Assembly (NCBI GenBank): GCA_002315935.1
Contig: DCII01000001.1
Span: forward strand, 3,790-26,034
From: Ruminococcaceae bacterium UBA1730
GTDB lineage: Bacteria; Bacillota; Clostridia; Oscillospirales; Acutalibacteraceae
Direction of reading: 5' to 3'
Length of the DNA: 22,245 nucleotides
Of this stretch, positions 1 through 6,766 are shown one piece after another. The notes below the pieces were generated by a model. That model was not told where the DNA came from. It was given only the letters and a program-made list of their open reading frames with translations, and did no database searches. How positions within the stretch are numbered: position 1 is the stretch's first letter; each line of letters starts with the position of its first letter. The position numbers and the translations under genes were made by a program.

Positions 1-32
1 AAAAGCAGAGGTTCGTGAGAGCCTCTGCTTTT
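1..32. terminator. Bidirectional intrinsic terminator
   Basis: Bases 1-11 (AAAAGCAGAGG) pair perfectly with 22-32 around a 10-base loop. The stem is flanked by A and T runs on either side, so it can end transcription in both directions. The gene it serves on the left lies outside the window. Confidence 0.8.
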
Positions 33-33
33 T

Positions 34-200
34 AAATTCGGGGGTCGAACCCGAGAGGGTCAGAGCGTAGAAAAACAATCCGGTGGATTGTTTTTCAGCG
101 AAGAGCGGCGAGACGGGTACCGAATGCGAAGCATTGGGTCGGCGAGCCGGAAGTATGCGAGCGAAGCGAAGCAGACGGTCGCCCCGCCACCGGAACCAAA
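34..200. repeat. GC-rich structured intergenic element, probable dispersed repeat
   Basis: This non-coding block is much richer in GC than the sequence around it and is full of small hairpins. Positions 38-54 read on the minus strand look like a tRNA T-arm (stem TCGGG/CCCGA, loop TTCGACC), but no acceptor, D or anticodon arm accompanies it. Positions 71-81 and 85-95 form a perfect 11-bp hairpin with a 3-base loop. A weaker hairpin surrounds GAATGC-GAA-GCATT near 123-137, followed by GCGAGCCGG and GCGAAGC iterations. The minus strand is open for 72 codons across it, but the translation is Arg/Ser-rich, low complexity and runs through the hairpins, so I regard it as spurious. Only one copy is in this window; calling it a repeat is an inference from its architecture. 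Confidence 0.45.
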
Positions 201-208
201 ACCGAAAA

Positions 209-250
209 AAAACAGAACCATATTTCCGAGAGCGATAATGGTTCTGTTTT
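209..250 (-). terminator. Strong intrinsic terminator of the GH16 gene
   Basis: Bases 209-221 pair perfectly with 238-250 (13-bp stem, AAAACAGAACCAT arm). On the minus strand the stem is followed by an eight-T run, so it ends transcription coming from the GH16 gene. The plus strand also ends in TTTT. Positions 251-315 hold nothing else recognisable. Confidence 0.85.
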
Positions 251-315
251 CATGTTTATGATTAATCGGACTGCTCATTAATATGAACTGAAAGTTTTTC
301 TGGACGATGGAAAAA

Positions 316-1242
316 TCAGTTTGCCTTGTAAACTCTTACATAGTCAACAATGAATTTTGCAGGGAAAGTATTTTCTGCATTGTCAAGAACCTCGGGATGT
401 TCTACTCCGTTTGTTTTGACCTGGCAGGTGAGAAGCATGAACGCAGGGTCTGTGGTTGCACCGTTGGAGGTTCTGCCGGATTCCTTGCCGTCAATATAGA
501 AAATGAATTCATTTTCGGTCCATAAAACGCCGTAGGTGACATATTCTTTATAAACATCCTTGTCGATACGGTATTTGCCTACAATTTCACTTTTGAAATT
601 ATCTGTTTCAGGCTGATATTTATGAACGGTGTTTATAGTGCTGTTCTGATGCTTCTGACCATAATAGAAGGACTCCATAACATCAATCTCGGTATATTCC
701 TCGTGCCTGCCGTTTCTGTAACGCTTCTGACCTGAAGTCATCATCCAGAAAGCAGACCACATACCCTTTGCCGAGGGCACAATGCAACGGCATTCATAGT
801 AGCAACCCGGTTTGAAGTTGCTGTAGGCATCGGTGTTTTCTATTCCGGCGGTGTACCAGCCTGCACCCTGAGGACCGTTTTCGAGATATTCCGTTGATAT
901 TATCAGATTTTCGCCGTCAAGAGAAATCATACTTTTGTCAAAGATTTCTCCCGTTCCGAGGTCGGGAACATCCTGCCAAACATTGCTGTCAAGGGTATCT
1001 CCCTTGAATTCATCGCTGAAAACAAGAGAATAATTGCCTAAATTGATTTCTTCGCCGATAATCGGACCCGGAGTATCGGAAATGATAACTCCGAAGAGCT
1101 GAAATACCGACAACACTGTCGCAAAAAATGCTTTCAGTTTTCCGGTTAATAATAAAGCAAATGCTTTTGAAATCTGTTCGGGAATTGCCTCAAGTGCCGA
1201 CATCTGGCGGACTGCAAGCTTAGCAAGTAATGAATCAAACAT
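316..1242 (-). CDS. Glycoside hydrolase family 16 protein (beta-1,3/1,3-1,4-glucanase-like)
   Basis: A 308-residue endo-beta-glucanase-type enzyme. The GH16 active-site motif is EIDVME at residues 185-190: E185 is the expected nucleophile, D187 the helper and E190 the acid/base. Other family hallmarks are YSLVFSDEF (71-79), the Trp/Met-rich MWSAFWMM (161-168) and the closing strand FIVDYVRVYKA. The likely substrate is a mixed-linkage or beta-1,3-glucan, which cannot be fixed from sequence. The start at 1242 is chosen because GAGGTAATTAAA precedes it; an in-frame ATG at 1299 would add 19 residues without a good ribosome site. There is no ordinary signal peptide: a hydrophobic stretch (about 39-54) comes after an amphipathic N-terminus, so it may be a signal anchor or the enzyme may be exported unusually. 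The gene lies 114 bp downstream of uppP on the same strand. A TATAAT at about 1346-1351 (minus) could start it, but no matching -35 is seen. Confidence 0.9.
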   Translation of the reverse strand: MFDSLLAKLAVRQMSALEAIPEQISKAFALLLTGKLKAFFATVLSVFQLFGVIISDTPGPIIGEEINLGNYSLVFSDEFKGDTLDSNVWQDVPDLGTGEIFDKSMISLDGENLIISTEYLENGPQGAGWYTAGIENTDAYSNFKPGCYYECRCIVPSAKGMWSAFWMMTSGQKRYRNGRHEEYTEIDVMESFYYGQKHQNSTINTVHKYQPETDNFKSEIVGKYRIDKDVYKEYVTYGVLWTENEFIFYIDGKESGRTSNGATTDPAFMLLTCQVKTNGVEHPEVLDNAENTFPAKFIVDYVRVYKAN

Positions 1243-1356
1243 TTTAATTACCTCAATAATGAAAAATTTATCAATCTTAATAATCGTCTGCATTGGCATA
1301 TGCGGTTCGGCAAGGCATTAGTGCGGGGGATTGACACAATACGGATTATAAAGGCT

Positions 1357-2208
1357 TTATTTTGTGGCAAGCGACACGATAATAACGATAATTCCAAGCA
1401 CTATTCTGTACCAGCCGAAGAGCTTGAAATCATGTTTTTTGACATAACCCATAAGGAATTTGACTGCAAAGAGCGAAACAACATAAGCAACAACCATACC
1501 GATTATCAAGGCAAATATTTCCGAGACTCCGACATCAAATCCGAACTTGATGATTTTGAGAAAGCTTGCTCCGAGCATGGTAGGAACCGCAAGGAAAAAT
1601 GTGAATTCAGCCGCCGCAGTTCTTGAAACTCCGATAAGCAATGCACCGACTATCGTTGCACCCGAGCGTGAGGTTCCGGGTATCATTGAAAGCACCTGGA
1701 ATGCTCCGATGATGAGAGCGGTTTTGTAGTCAATGCTCTTCATGTCGCCGATTTTCGGCTTCCTGTTTTTATTGCGTTTTTCAATAAGAATGAATGCAAC
1801 GCCGTAAAGAATCAGCATAATTGCAATGGTAAAAGCGTTGCCGAAATGCTCCTCAAGAAAATCATCAAGGAAGAAGCCGAACACTGCCGAGGGAATGCAC
1901 GCAACCGCAACCTTTACCCATGTCATGAATATATTTGCACTGACCTTAAGCCTTTTCTTTCCGTTGATTCCGTTATCCTCAAGACCGAACGGAAACATCT
2001 TTTTCCAGAATAATGTCACAACGGCAAGAATCGCTCCGAGCTGAATAACAACAAAGAAAACCTCTTTGAATTCTTCTGTCATTTTCAGCGGCACAAGTGC
2101 ATCAAAAAGAAGCATATGGCCGGTACTGCTGACCGGAAGCCATTCGGTTATTCCTTCTATAATTCCGATTACGATAACTTTAATGAATTCTGCAAATCCA
2201 AGCTTCAT
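1357..2208 (-). CDS. uppP: Undecaprenyl-diphosphatase (UppP/BacA)
   Basis: A 283-residue polytopic membrane enzyme that dephosphorylates undecaprenyl diphosphate, recycling the lipid carrier for peptidoglycan and other wall polymers. It also confers the bacitracin-resistance phenotype known for this family. Both catalytic motifs are present: EGITEWLPVSSTGH at residues 18-31 (E18, E22, S27, S28, H31) and PGTSRSG at 177-183. Length and hydrophobic segments match the family. The start at 2208 has an AAGGGG-type ribosome site and lies just downstream of a near-consensus promoter. A longer reading from 2292 would begin upstream of that promoter and is rejected. Alanine racemase, another wall gene, lies nearby but in a different transcript. 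Confidence 0.96.
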   Translation of the reverse strand: MKLGFAEFIKVIVIGIIEGITEWLPVSSTGHMLLFDALVPLKMTEEFKEVFFVVIQLGAILAVVTLFWKKMFPFGLEDNGINGKKRLKVSANIFMTWVKVAVACIPSAVFGFFLDDFLEEHFGNAFTIAIMLILYGVAFILIEKRNKNRKPKIGDMKSIDYKTALIIGAFQVLSMIPGTSRSGATIVGALLIGVSRTAAAEFTFFLAVPTMLGASFLKIIKFGFDVGVSEIFALIIGMVVAYVVSLFAVKFLMGYVKKHDFKLFGWYRIVLGIIVIIVSLATK

Positions 2209-2245
2209 AGTTAAGACCCCTTTCGCATGGAATATTGTATGCACA

Positions 2246-2274
2246 ATTAAAGCAAAAAATATATTTTTTGTCAA
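2246..2274 (-). promoter_or_regulatory. Sigma-A promoter for uppP
   Basis: On the minus strand TTGACA (2274-2269) is separated by 17 bases from TTTAAT (2251-2246), with an extended -10 TG. The expected transcription start, near 2239, gives a leader of about 30 bases before the 2208 start codon. It is divergent from the promoter at 2367-2395. Confidence 0.8.
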
Positions 2275-2366
2275 TAGAATATCTGAAAACATTGTATCTT
2301 ACTCCGTTTATTCTACATATCCAAAAAATTTTTTTGCTGAAAAAACAATGTTGTAAAAATCTACAA

Positions 2367-2395
2367 TTGAATTCTGAAAAAAATGGTGATAAAAT
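2367..2395 (+). promoter_or_regulatory. Sigma-A promoter for the CofE-like/guaA operon
   Basis: TTGAAT (2367-2372), 17-base spacer, TAAAAT (2390-2395) preceded by an extended TG. Expected start near 2402, about 49 bases ahead of the ATG at 2451. Confidence 0.75.
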
Positions 2396-2450
2396 AAAAT
2401 CCTACGGTCGAGTAGAATTGACCGATTCTCAAAAAAGAAGGATGAGAACC

Positions 2451-3641
2451 ATGGAAAGAAAAACAGGCACAATTTCAAGAGGTATTCGTTGTCCCATTAT
2501 CCGTCAGGGAGATAATCTTCCCCAGATAGTCTGTGACAGCGTTATCGCCGCCGCAGAGAGCGACGGATTTGAACTTCGTGACAAAGACGTCATCGCTGTT
2601 ACAGAATCAATCGTTGCCCGCAGTCAGGGTAACTATGCAAGTGTTGATGCCATTGCCAAGGATGTTAAAGCAAAGCTCGGCGGCGAAACAGTAGGCGTTA
2701 TTTTCCCCATTCTTTCAAGAAACAGATTTGCTATCTGCCTCAAGGGTATCGCAATGGGTGCAAAGAAGGTTGTTCTTATGCTCAGCTATCCCAGTGACGA
2801 AGTAGGTAATCATCTCATCACACTTGATCAGCTCGATGAATCAGGTGCCAATCCCTACAGCGATGTACTTACCCTCGAAAAATATCGTGAACTCTTTGGT
2901 GAAAACAAGCACGAATTCACCGGAGTTGACTATGTTGAATATTACGGCAACATCGTTAAGGAAGCAGGTGCTGAAGTTGAAATCATCTTTGCAAACAACG
3001 CAAAGGCTATCCTTAACTACACAGACTGCGTTATCAACTGCGATATTCATACCAGAGCAAGAACAAAGAGAATCCTCAAAGCCGCAGGTGCAAAGGCTGT
3101 TTGCGGACTTGATGATATTCTCACTTCATCCGTTGACGGCAGTGGCTTCAACGAAAGCTACGGTCTGCTCGGTTCAAACAAATCAACAGAAGACACAATC
3201 AAGCTTTTCCCCAGAGAATGCAACGATTTCGTAAACGAAACCCAGAAGCTTCTTATCGCCGCAAGCGGAAAGAATGTTGAGGTTATGGTTTATGGTGACG
3301 GTGCATTCAAGGATCCTCAGGGTAAAATCTGGGAGCTTGCCGATCCCGTTGTTTCTCCTGCATATACAGACGGTCTCTGCGGTACTCCCAACGAGCTTAA
3401 GCTCAAGTATCTTGCAGATAACGATTTCAAAGACCTCAGCGGCGATGCTCTTAAGGATGCTATCTCCAAGAAGATTTCTGAGAAGGAAGGCAGCCTTGTA
3501 GGTAATATGGCTTCACAGGGTACTACTCCCCGTAAGTTTACTGACCTTATCGGTTCACTCTGCGACCTTACCAGCGGTTCAGGCGATAAGGGTACACCCG
3601 TTGTTCTTATTCAGGGATATTTCGATAACTACACCAATTGA
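2451..3641 (+). CDS. CofE-like (coenzyme F420-0:L-glutamate ligase family) gamma-glutamyl ligase
   Basis: A 396-residue protein that I recognise as the clostridial branch of the COG1478/CofE family, from its N-terminal RGIRCPIIRQGDNLP block, the VIAVTESIVARSQG segment, the Asn/Asp-rich metal and GTP contact region, and the GDGAFKDP segment. Characterised CofE adds gamma-linked glutamates to F420-0, but gut Clostridia are not known to make F420. In Chlamydia a relative of this family has been reported to replace FolC in folate synthesis, so folate or another acceptor is possible here. The protein is longer than typical CofE (about 250 residues). The ATG at 2451 is preferred: AGAAGG lies 9 bases upstream, whereas the in-frame ATG at 2442 abuts it. 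It is followed after 18 bp by guaA, evidently one transcript. Confidence 0.8.
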   Translation: MERKTGTISRGIRCPIIRQGDNLPQIVCDSVIAAAESDGFELRDKDVIAVTESIVARSQGNYASVDAIAKDVKAKLGGETVGVIFPILSRNRFAICLKGIAMGAKKVVLMLSYPSDEVGNHLITLDQLDESGANPYSDVLTLEKYRELFGENKHEFTGVDYVEYYGNIVKEAGAEVEIIFANNAKAILNYTDCVINCDIHTRARTKRILKAAGAKAVCGLDDILTSSVDGSGFNESYGLLGSNKSTEDTIKLFPRECNDFVNETQKLLIAASGKNVEVMVYGDGAFKDPQGKIWELADPVVSPAYTDGLCGTPNELKLKYLADNDFKDLSGDALKDAISKKISEKEGSLVGNMASQGTTPRKFTDLIGSLCDLTSGSGDKGTPVVLIQGYFDNYTN

Positions 3642-3659
3642 TTTTGGAGGATTAATAAA

Positions 3660-4640
3660 ATGCAGACAGAATTCAGACCCGAAAACATGGCAAGAATTAA
3701 CACTCCCGAGCTTGCTAATGCTTTCATAGATGAGCAGATTGCTGCTCTTAAAGCACAGATTGGTGACAAAAAGGTTCTTCTCGCTCTTTCAGGCGGCGTT
3801 GATTCATCAGTTGTTGCTGCTCTTCTTGTTAAGGCAGTCGGCAAACAGCTTGTTTGCGTTCATGTTAACCACGGTCTTCTCCGTAAGGGCGAACCCGAAC
3901 AGGTTATCAAGGTTTTCAAGGATGAGCTTGATGCTAACCTTGTTTATGTTGATGCTGTTGACCGTTTCCTTGATAAGCTTGCAGGAGTTGCAGAGCCTGA
4001 AACAAAGCGTAAAATAATCGGCAAGGAATTCATTGAAGTTTTTGCTGAAGAAGCAAAGAAGCAGGAAGGCATTTCATTCCTTGCTCAGGGCACAATTTAT
4101 CCCGATATTCTTGAGAGTGACGGCGTTAAGGCTCATCACAATGTCGGCGGTCTTCCCGAGGAACTCAATTTTGAGCTTGTTGAGCCGGTTAAGTTCCTTT
4201 ATAAGGATGAAGTCCGTATGGTAGGTAAGGCTCTCGGCCTTCCCGATAATATGGTTTATCGTCAGCCGTTCCCCGGACCCGGTCTCGGCGTTCGTTGTGT
4301 CGGTGCTATCACAAGAGACAGACTTGAAGCAGTCCGTGAAGCAGATGCAATCCTCCGTGAGGAATTCGATAAGCACGGTCTCGCAGGCAAGGTTTGGCAG
4401 TATTTCACAGTTGTTCCCGACTTCAAGTCAACCGGCATCAAGGATAATAAACGCACATATGAATGGCCCGTTGTTCTTCGTGCCGTTAACTCCGTTGACG
4501 CAACAGCCGCAAGCATCGAGGAGATTCCCTATGATGTTCTCGGTATCATCGTTAACAGAATTCTCAATGAAGTCAAGGGCGTAAACAGAGTTCTCTATGA
4601 CCTCTCCCCGAAGCCCGTCGCCACCATCGAATGGGAATAA
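3660..4640 (+). CDS. guaA: GMP synthase, ATP-pyrophosphatase/dimerisation part only
   Basis: A 326-residue protein matching the C-terminal two thirds of bacterial GuaA, which converts XMP to GMP with ATP and ammonia. The PP-loop SGGVDSS is at 44-50, FLAQGTIYPDILES at 140-153, HHNVGGLPEE at 159-168, QPFPGPGLG at 202-210, and the conserved C-terminus TIEWE is intact. The amino-terminal glutamine amidotransferase domain of ordinary single-chain GuaA (about 510 residues) is absent. GGAGG lies 9 bases before the ATG and the preceding gene ends 18 bp upstream, so this is a genuine start and not a truncated reading. A separate GATase subunit must be supplied elsewhere, as in archaeal two-subunit enzymes, or the enzyme uses free ammonia. 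No such subunit is in the window. Confidence 0.93.
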   Translation: MQTEFRPENMARINTPELANAFIDEQIAALKAQIGDKKVLLALSGGVDSSVVAALLVKAVGKQLVCVHVNHGLLRKGEPEQVIKVFKDELDANLVYVDAVDRFLDKLAGVAEPETKRKIIGKEFIEVFAEEAKKQEGISFLAQGTIYPDILESDGVKAHHNVGGLPEELNFELVEPVKFLYKDEVRMVGKALGLPDNMVYRQPFPGPGLGVRCVGAITRDRLEAVREADAILREEFDKHGLAGKVWQYFTVVPDFKSTGIKDNKRTYEWPVVLRAVNSVDATAASIEEIPYDVLGIIVNRILNEVKGVNRVLYDLSPKPVATIEWE

Positions 4641-4801
4641 TGCTCAGAATGTTGAAAAGCCTTGATAATAAAGGATTTTCGGCAATTGCAATATCCAATT
4701 GATAACAAAATGATAACACACCGCAACAGGATTTTATTCATTCTGTTCAAGGTGGCTTTGAGGTTATCGGAAAATATTAAACTGTATTATATGATTCAAG
4801 G

Positions 4802-4846
4802 GGCTGCCGCAGATTGATTTACTCAATTTGCGACAGCCATGTCTTT
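4802..4846 (+). terminator. Hairpin terminator of the guaA operon (repeat copy 1)
   Basis: GGCTGCCGCA (4802-4811) pairs with TGCGACAGCC (4829-4838) with one mismatch, and an inner ATTGA/TCAAT extension closes a small loop. It is followed by ATGTCTTT. A near-identical hairpin occurs at 14376-14413, so this is a repeated module. The rest of 4641-4943 holds the alr promoter and three GATAAC/GTTATC sites (4701-4706, 4712-4717, 4763-4768), with no gene seen. Confidence 0.65.
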
Positions 4847-4880
4847 AAATGATATTGACGTTTTTAAATTATATTGAATA

Positions 4881-4909
4881 TTGACACTTTTTATGAATAG
4901 ATATATAAT
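4881..4909 (+). promoter_or_regulatory. Consensus sigma-A promoter for alr
   Basis: TTGACA (4881-4886), exactly 17 bases, TATAAT (4904-4909): both hexamers are perfect. Expected start near 4916, giving a short leader before the ATG at 4944. Confidence 0.9.
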
Positions 4910-4943
4910 ATTACAAAATATCCTTACATAAAGGAACATCGCA

Positions 4944-6125
4944 ATGAAAAAATATTTCAGAAGAACATGGGTTGAGGTCAGCCTCGATGCTCTCAAGCAT
5001 AACTATAATACTATTAAAGATTCGCTCACTCCGGGCACGGACATTATTGCCGTTGTTAAGGCGGATGCTTACGGCCACGGGGTTGAAAATGTTGTTAAGG
5101 AATTCTCTGCAAACGGTTGCAGGTGGTTTGCCGTTTCGAACCTTGAAGAAGCAATGCAGGTGCGTTCCGTCAATGATGAATGCTCAATCCTCATTCTCGG
5201 ATATACTCCGCCCGAATATGCCGAAACGCTTGCAATCAACAACATTTCGCAGGCACTCATTGATTCCGAATATGCAAAGAGACTTTCGAAGAAGGCTGTT
5301 GAAAGCGGAGTTCAAGTCAGCGTTCATATTAAGGTTGACACGGGCATGAGCCGTCTCGGATTTGTTTATCATGACAGCGTTCGTGATGCGAAATCCGTTG
5401 AGGAAATCGCTTCGGTATGCAAGCTGGAGGGACTATATGCGGAGGGTATTTTTACCCATTTTGCATCTGCCGATGAAGAGGACGGCGAGCTTTTCACAAG
5501 GCTTCAGTATGACCTTTTCAAAACGATTATCGGTTGCCTTGAATTCGAGGGAGTTAAAATTCCGTTTCATCATTGCTGTAATTCGGCGGCAACGATTATT
5601 TATCCGGAAATGCATCTTGACCTTGTCAGACCGGGAGTTATTCTCTATGGACTTATGCCGTCTGATATGCTCACCGGCAAAATGAATCTCAAGCCTGCAA
5701 TGAAGATGAAAACCGTTGTTTCAATGGTTAAGGATATTCCTGCCGAAACTCCGATCAGCTACGGCGGAACATACATAAGCGAAAATGAGGTTAAAATTGC
5801 AACCGTTCCAATCGGCTATGCTGACGGTTTGCCGAGGTCTCTTTCGGGCAGAATGCAGATGAAAATCGGTGGTCAGCTCGTTCCGGTTGTCGGCAAAATC
5901 TGCATGGACCAGTGTATGCTGAATGTTTCTCAGCTTGAGGACATCCGTGAAGGCGATTCGGTTGTTGTTTTTGACGATGACCCGGAAAGCCCGATTTCAG
6001 TTGATTCAATAGCGAAGGCAACGGGCACAATCAACTATGAAATCATCTGTGGAATCAACAAGAGAGTTCCGAGGGTATATACTCGTCAAAAAGAAGTTGA
6101 ATCTATAACCGACTACATGAAATAA
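4944..6125 (+). CDS. alr: Alanine racemase
   Basis: A 393-residue PLP enzyme that interconverts L- and D-alanine, supplying D-alanine for peptidoglycan. The PLP lysine is K39 in VVKADAYGHG. The second catalytic base is Y292 in PIGYADG. The barrel motif HIKVDTGMSRLGF (128-140) and the CMDQCM segment (320-325) are also present. Length is typical of single-domain bacterial Alr. AAAGGA lies 9 bases before the ATG, and the gene has its own consensus promoter, so it is independent of guaA. It is convergent with hom-lysC, with a shared terminator at 6225-6257. Confidence 0.97.
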   Translation: MKKYFRRTWVEVSLDALKHNYNTIKDSLTPGTDIIAVVKADAYGHGVENVVKEFSANGCRWFAVSNLEEAMQVRSVNDECSILILGYTPPEYAETLAINNISQALIDSEYAKRLSKKAVESGVQVSVHIKVDTGMSRLGFVYHDSVRDAKSVEEIASVCKLEGLYAEGIFTHFASADEEDGELFTRLQYDLFKTIIGCLEFEGVKIPFHHCCNSAATIIYPEMHLDLVRPGVILYGLMPSDMLTGKMNLKPAMKMKTVVSMVKDIPAETPISYGGTYISENEVKIATVPIGYADGLPRSLSGRMQMKIGGQLVPVVGKICMDQCMLNVSQLEDIREGDSVVVFDDDPESPISVDSIAKATGTINYEIICGINKRVPRVYTRQKEVESITDYMK

Positions 6126-6157
6126 ACCAAAAACCTGTACAGTTCGGTCTTATAGGA

Positions 6158-6232
6158 ATGATGATTGCATTTCTCGGAATGGGAATCGGAGCGTTGACAA
6201 ATAGTTTAAGACAAAGAAAAAATAACAGGTGA
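6158..6232 (+). CDS. Possible 24-residue membrane peptide downstream of alr
   Basis: A short reading frame, beginning MMIAFLGMGIGALTN and ending RQRKNNR, has one hydrophobic, GxxxG-bearing segment with a basic tail, which is unlike random non-coding translation. The frame stays open upstream to 6101 (…QKPVQFGLIG…) but with no standard start codon. AGGA directly abuts the first ATG, so initiation there would be poor. The stop codon falls in the stem of the terminator at 6225. It could be a real small protein, the remnant of a longer gene, or chance. Confidence 0.25.
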   Translation: MMIAFLGMGIGALTNSLRQRKNNR

Positions 6233-6257
6233 CTATTTTCAGCCACCTGTCTTTTTT
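6225..6257. terminator. Shared terminator between alr and lysC
   Basis: ACAGGTG (6225-6231) pairs with CACCTGT (6244-6250). CTTTTTT follows on plus and TTATTTTTT on minus, so it can end both convergent transcripts. Confidence 0.8.
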
Positions 6258-6286
6258 ATTATTTGTTGACCGTAGTCACGGGCTAA

Positions 6287-6766
6287 TCAGTCGGTAAGCT
6301 CGGGGATGAATGCTTCGTGAACGGCGGCAACAGCCTTGTCTGCATCGTTGATGTCGATAAGAACTGAAATCTTGATTTCGCTTGTTGAAATCATCTGAAT
6401 GTTGATGTCATTTTCAAAGAGAGCTTCAAACATCTTTGCGGCAACGCCGGGATGAGATTCCATTCCTGCACCGACAACAGAAATCTTCGAAACGGAGGTG
6501 TCGCAGATTATTTCGAGACCTGCAAGAAGCTCAAGAGATTTGAGAACCTCGATTGCGGTTTCGGAATTTGCCTTCGAAGTTGTGAAGGCAATATCCTTTG
6601 TGTTTCCTCTGCCGACTGACTGAAGAATAATGTCGATATTGATGTTCTTTGCGGCAAGCTTGCCGAAAATCTTATATGCAATACCGGGCACATTGGGCAC
6701 GCCGATAATTGATATTCTTGCAACATCCGAATCCTTTGTAACGCCTCTGACAAGCATCTTTTCCAC
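6287..6766 (-). CDS. Possible internally started aspartokinase beta subunit
   Basis: Inside lysC, AAGGAGG (minus strand, plus positions 6775-6781) lies 8 bases before an in-frame GTG at 6766 (codon 246). Translation from it would give a 159-residue protein made of only the two ACT domains. In Bacillus subtilis aspartokinase II, the lysC gene is known to yield a beta subunit from an in-frame internal start at about this position. The strength and placement of the site suggest the same here. The alternative is that the Lys-Glu-Val codons mimic a ribosome site by chance. Confidence 0.5.
   Translation of the reverse strand: MEKMLVRGVTKDSDVARISIIGVPNVPGIAYKIFGKLAAKNINIDIILQSVGRGNTKDIAFTTSKANSETAIEVLKSLELLAGLEIICDTSVSKISVVGAGMESHPGVAAKMFEALFENDINIQMISTSEIKISVLIDINDADKAVAAVHEAFIPELTD

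Noticed and set aside
38..54. A possible tRNA on the minus strand
   Set aside because: Only the T-arm is present; no acceptor, D or anticodon arm can be built around it.
60..278. A 72-codon minus-strand open frame through the left-end element
   Set aside because: It crosses the stem-loops and the terminator, has an Arg/Ser-rich low-complexity product and no ribosome site; it is best explained by the composition of the repeat.
1333..1354. TTGACA on plus near 1333 followed by TATAAA
   Set aside because: The spacing is only about 10 bases and it would read antisense into uppP.
2209..2292. N-terminal extension of UppP from the ATG at 2292
   Set aside because: The sigma-A promoter at 2246-2274 lies inside it, and the 2208 ATG has a ribosome site and matches the family start.
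2451..3641. Reading the CofE-like gene as evidence for F420 synthesis
   Set aside because: No other F420 gene is present, and the family is known to include members with other substrates.
4700..4768. Two direct TGATAAC copies 11 bases apart plus a GTTATC nearby as an operator
   Set aside because: Too short and too far (over 100 bases) from the alr promoter to support a regulatory claim.
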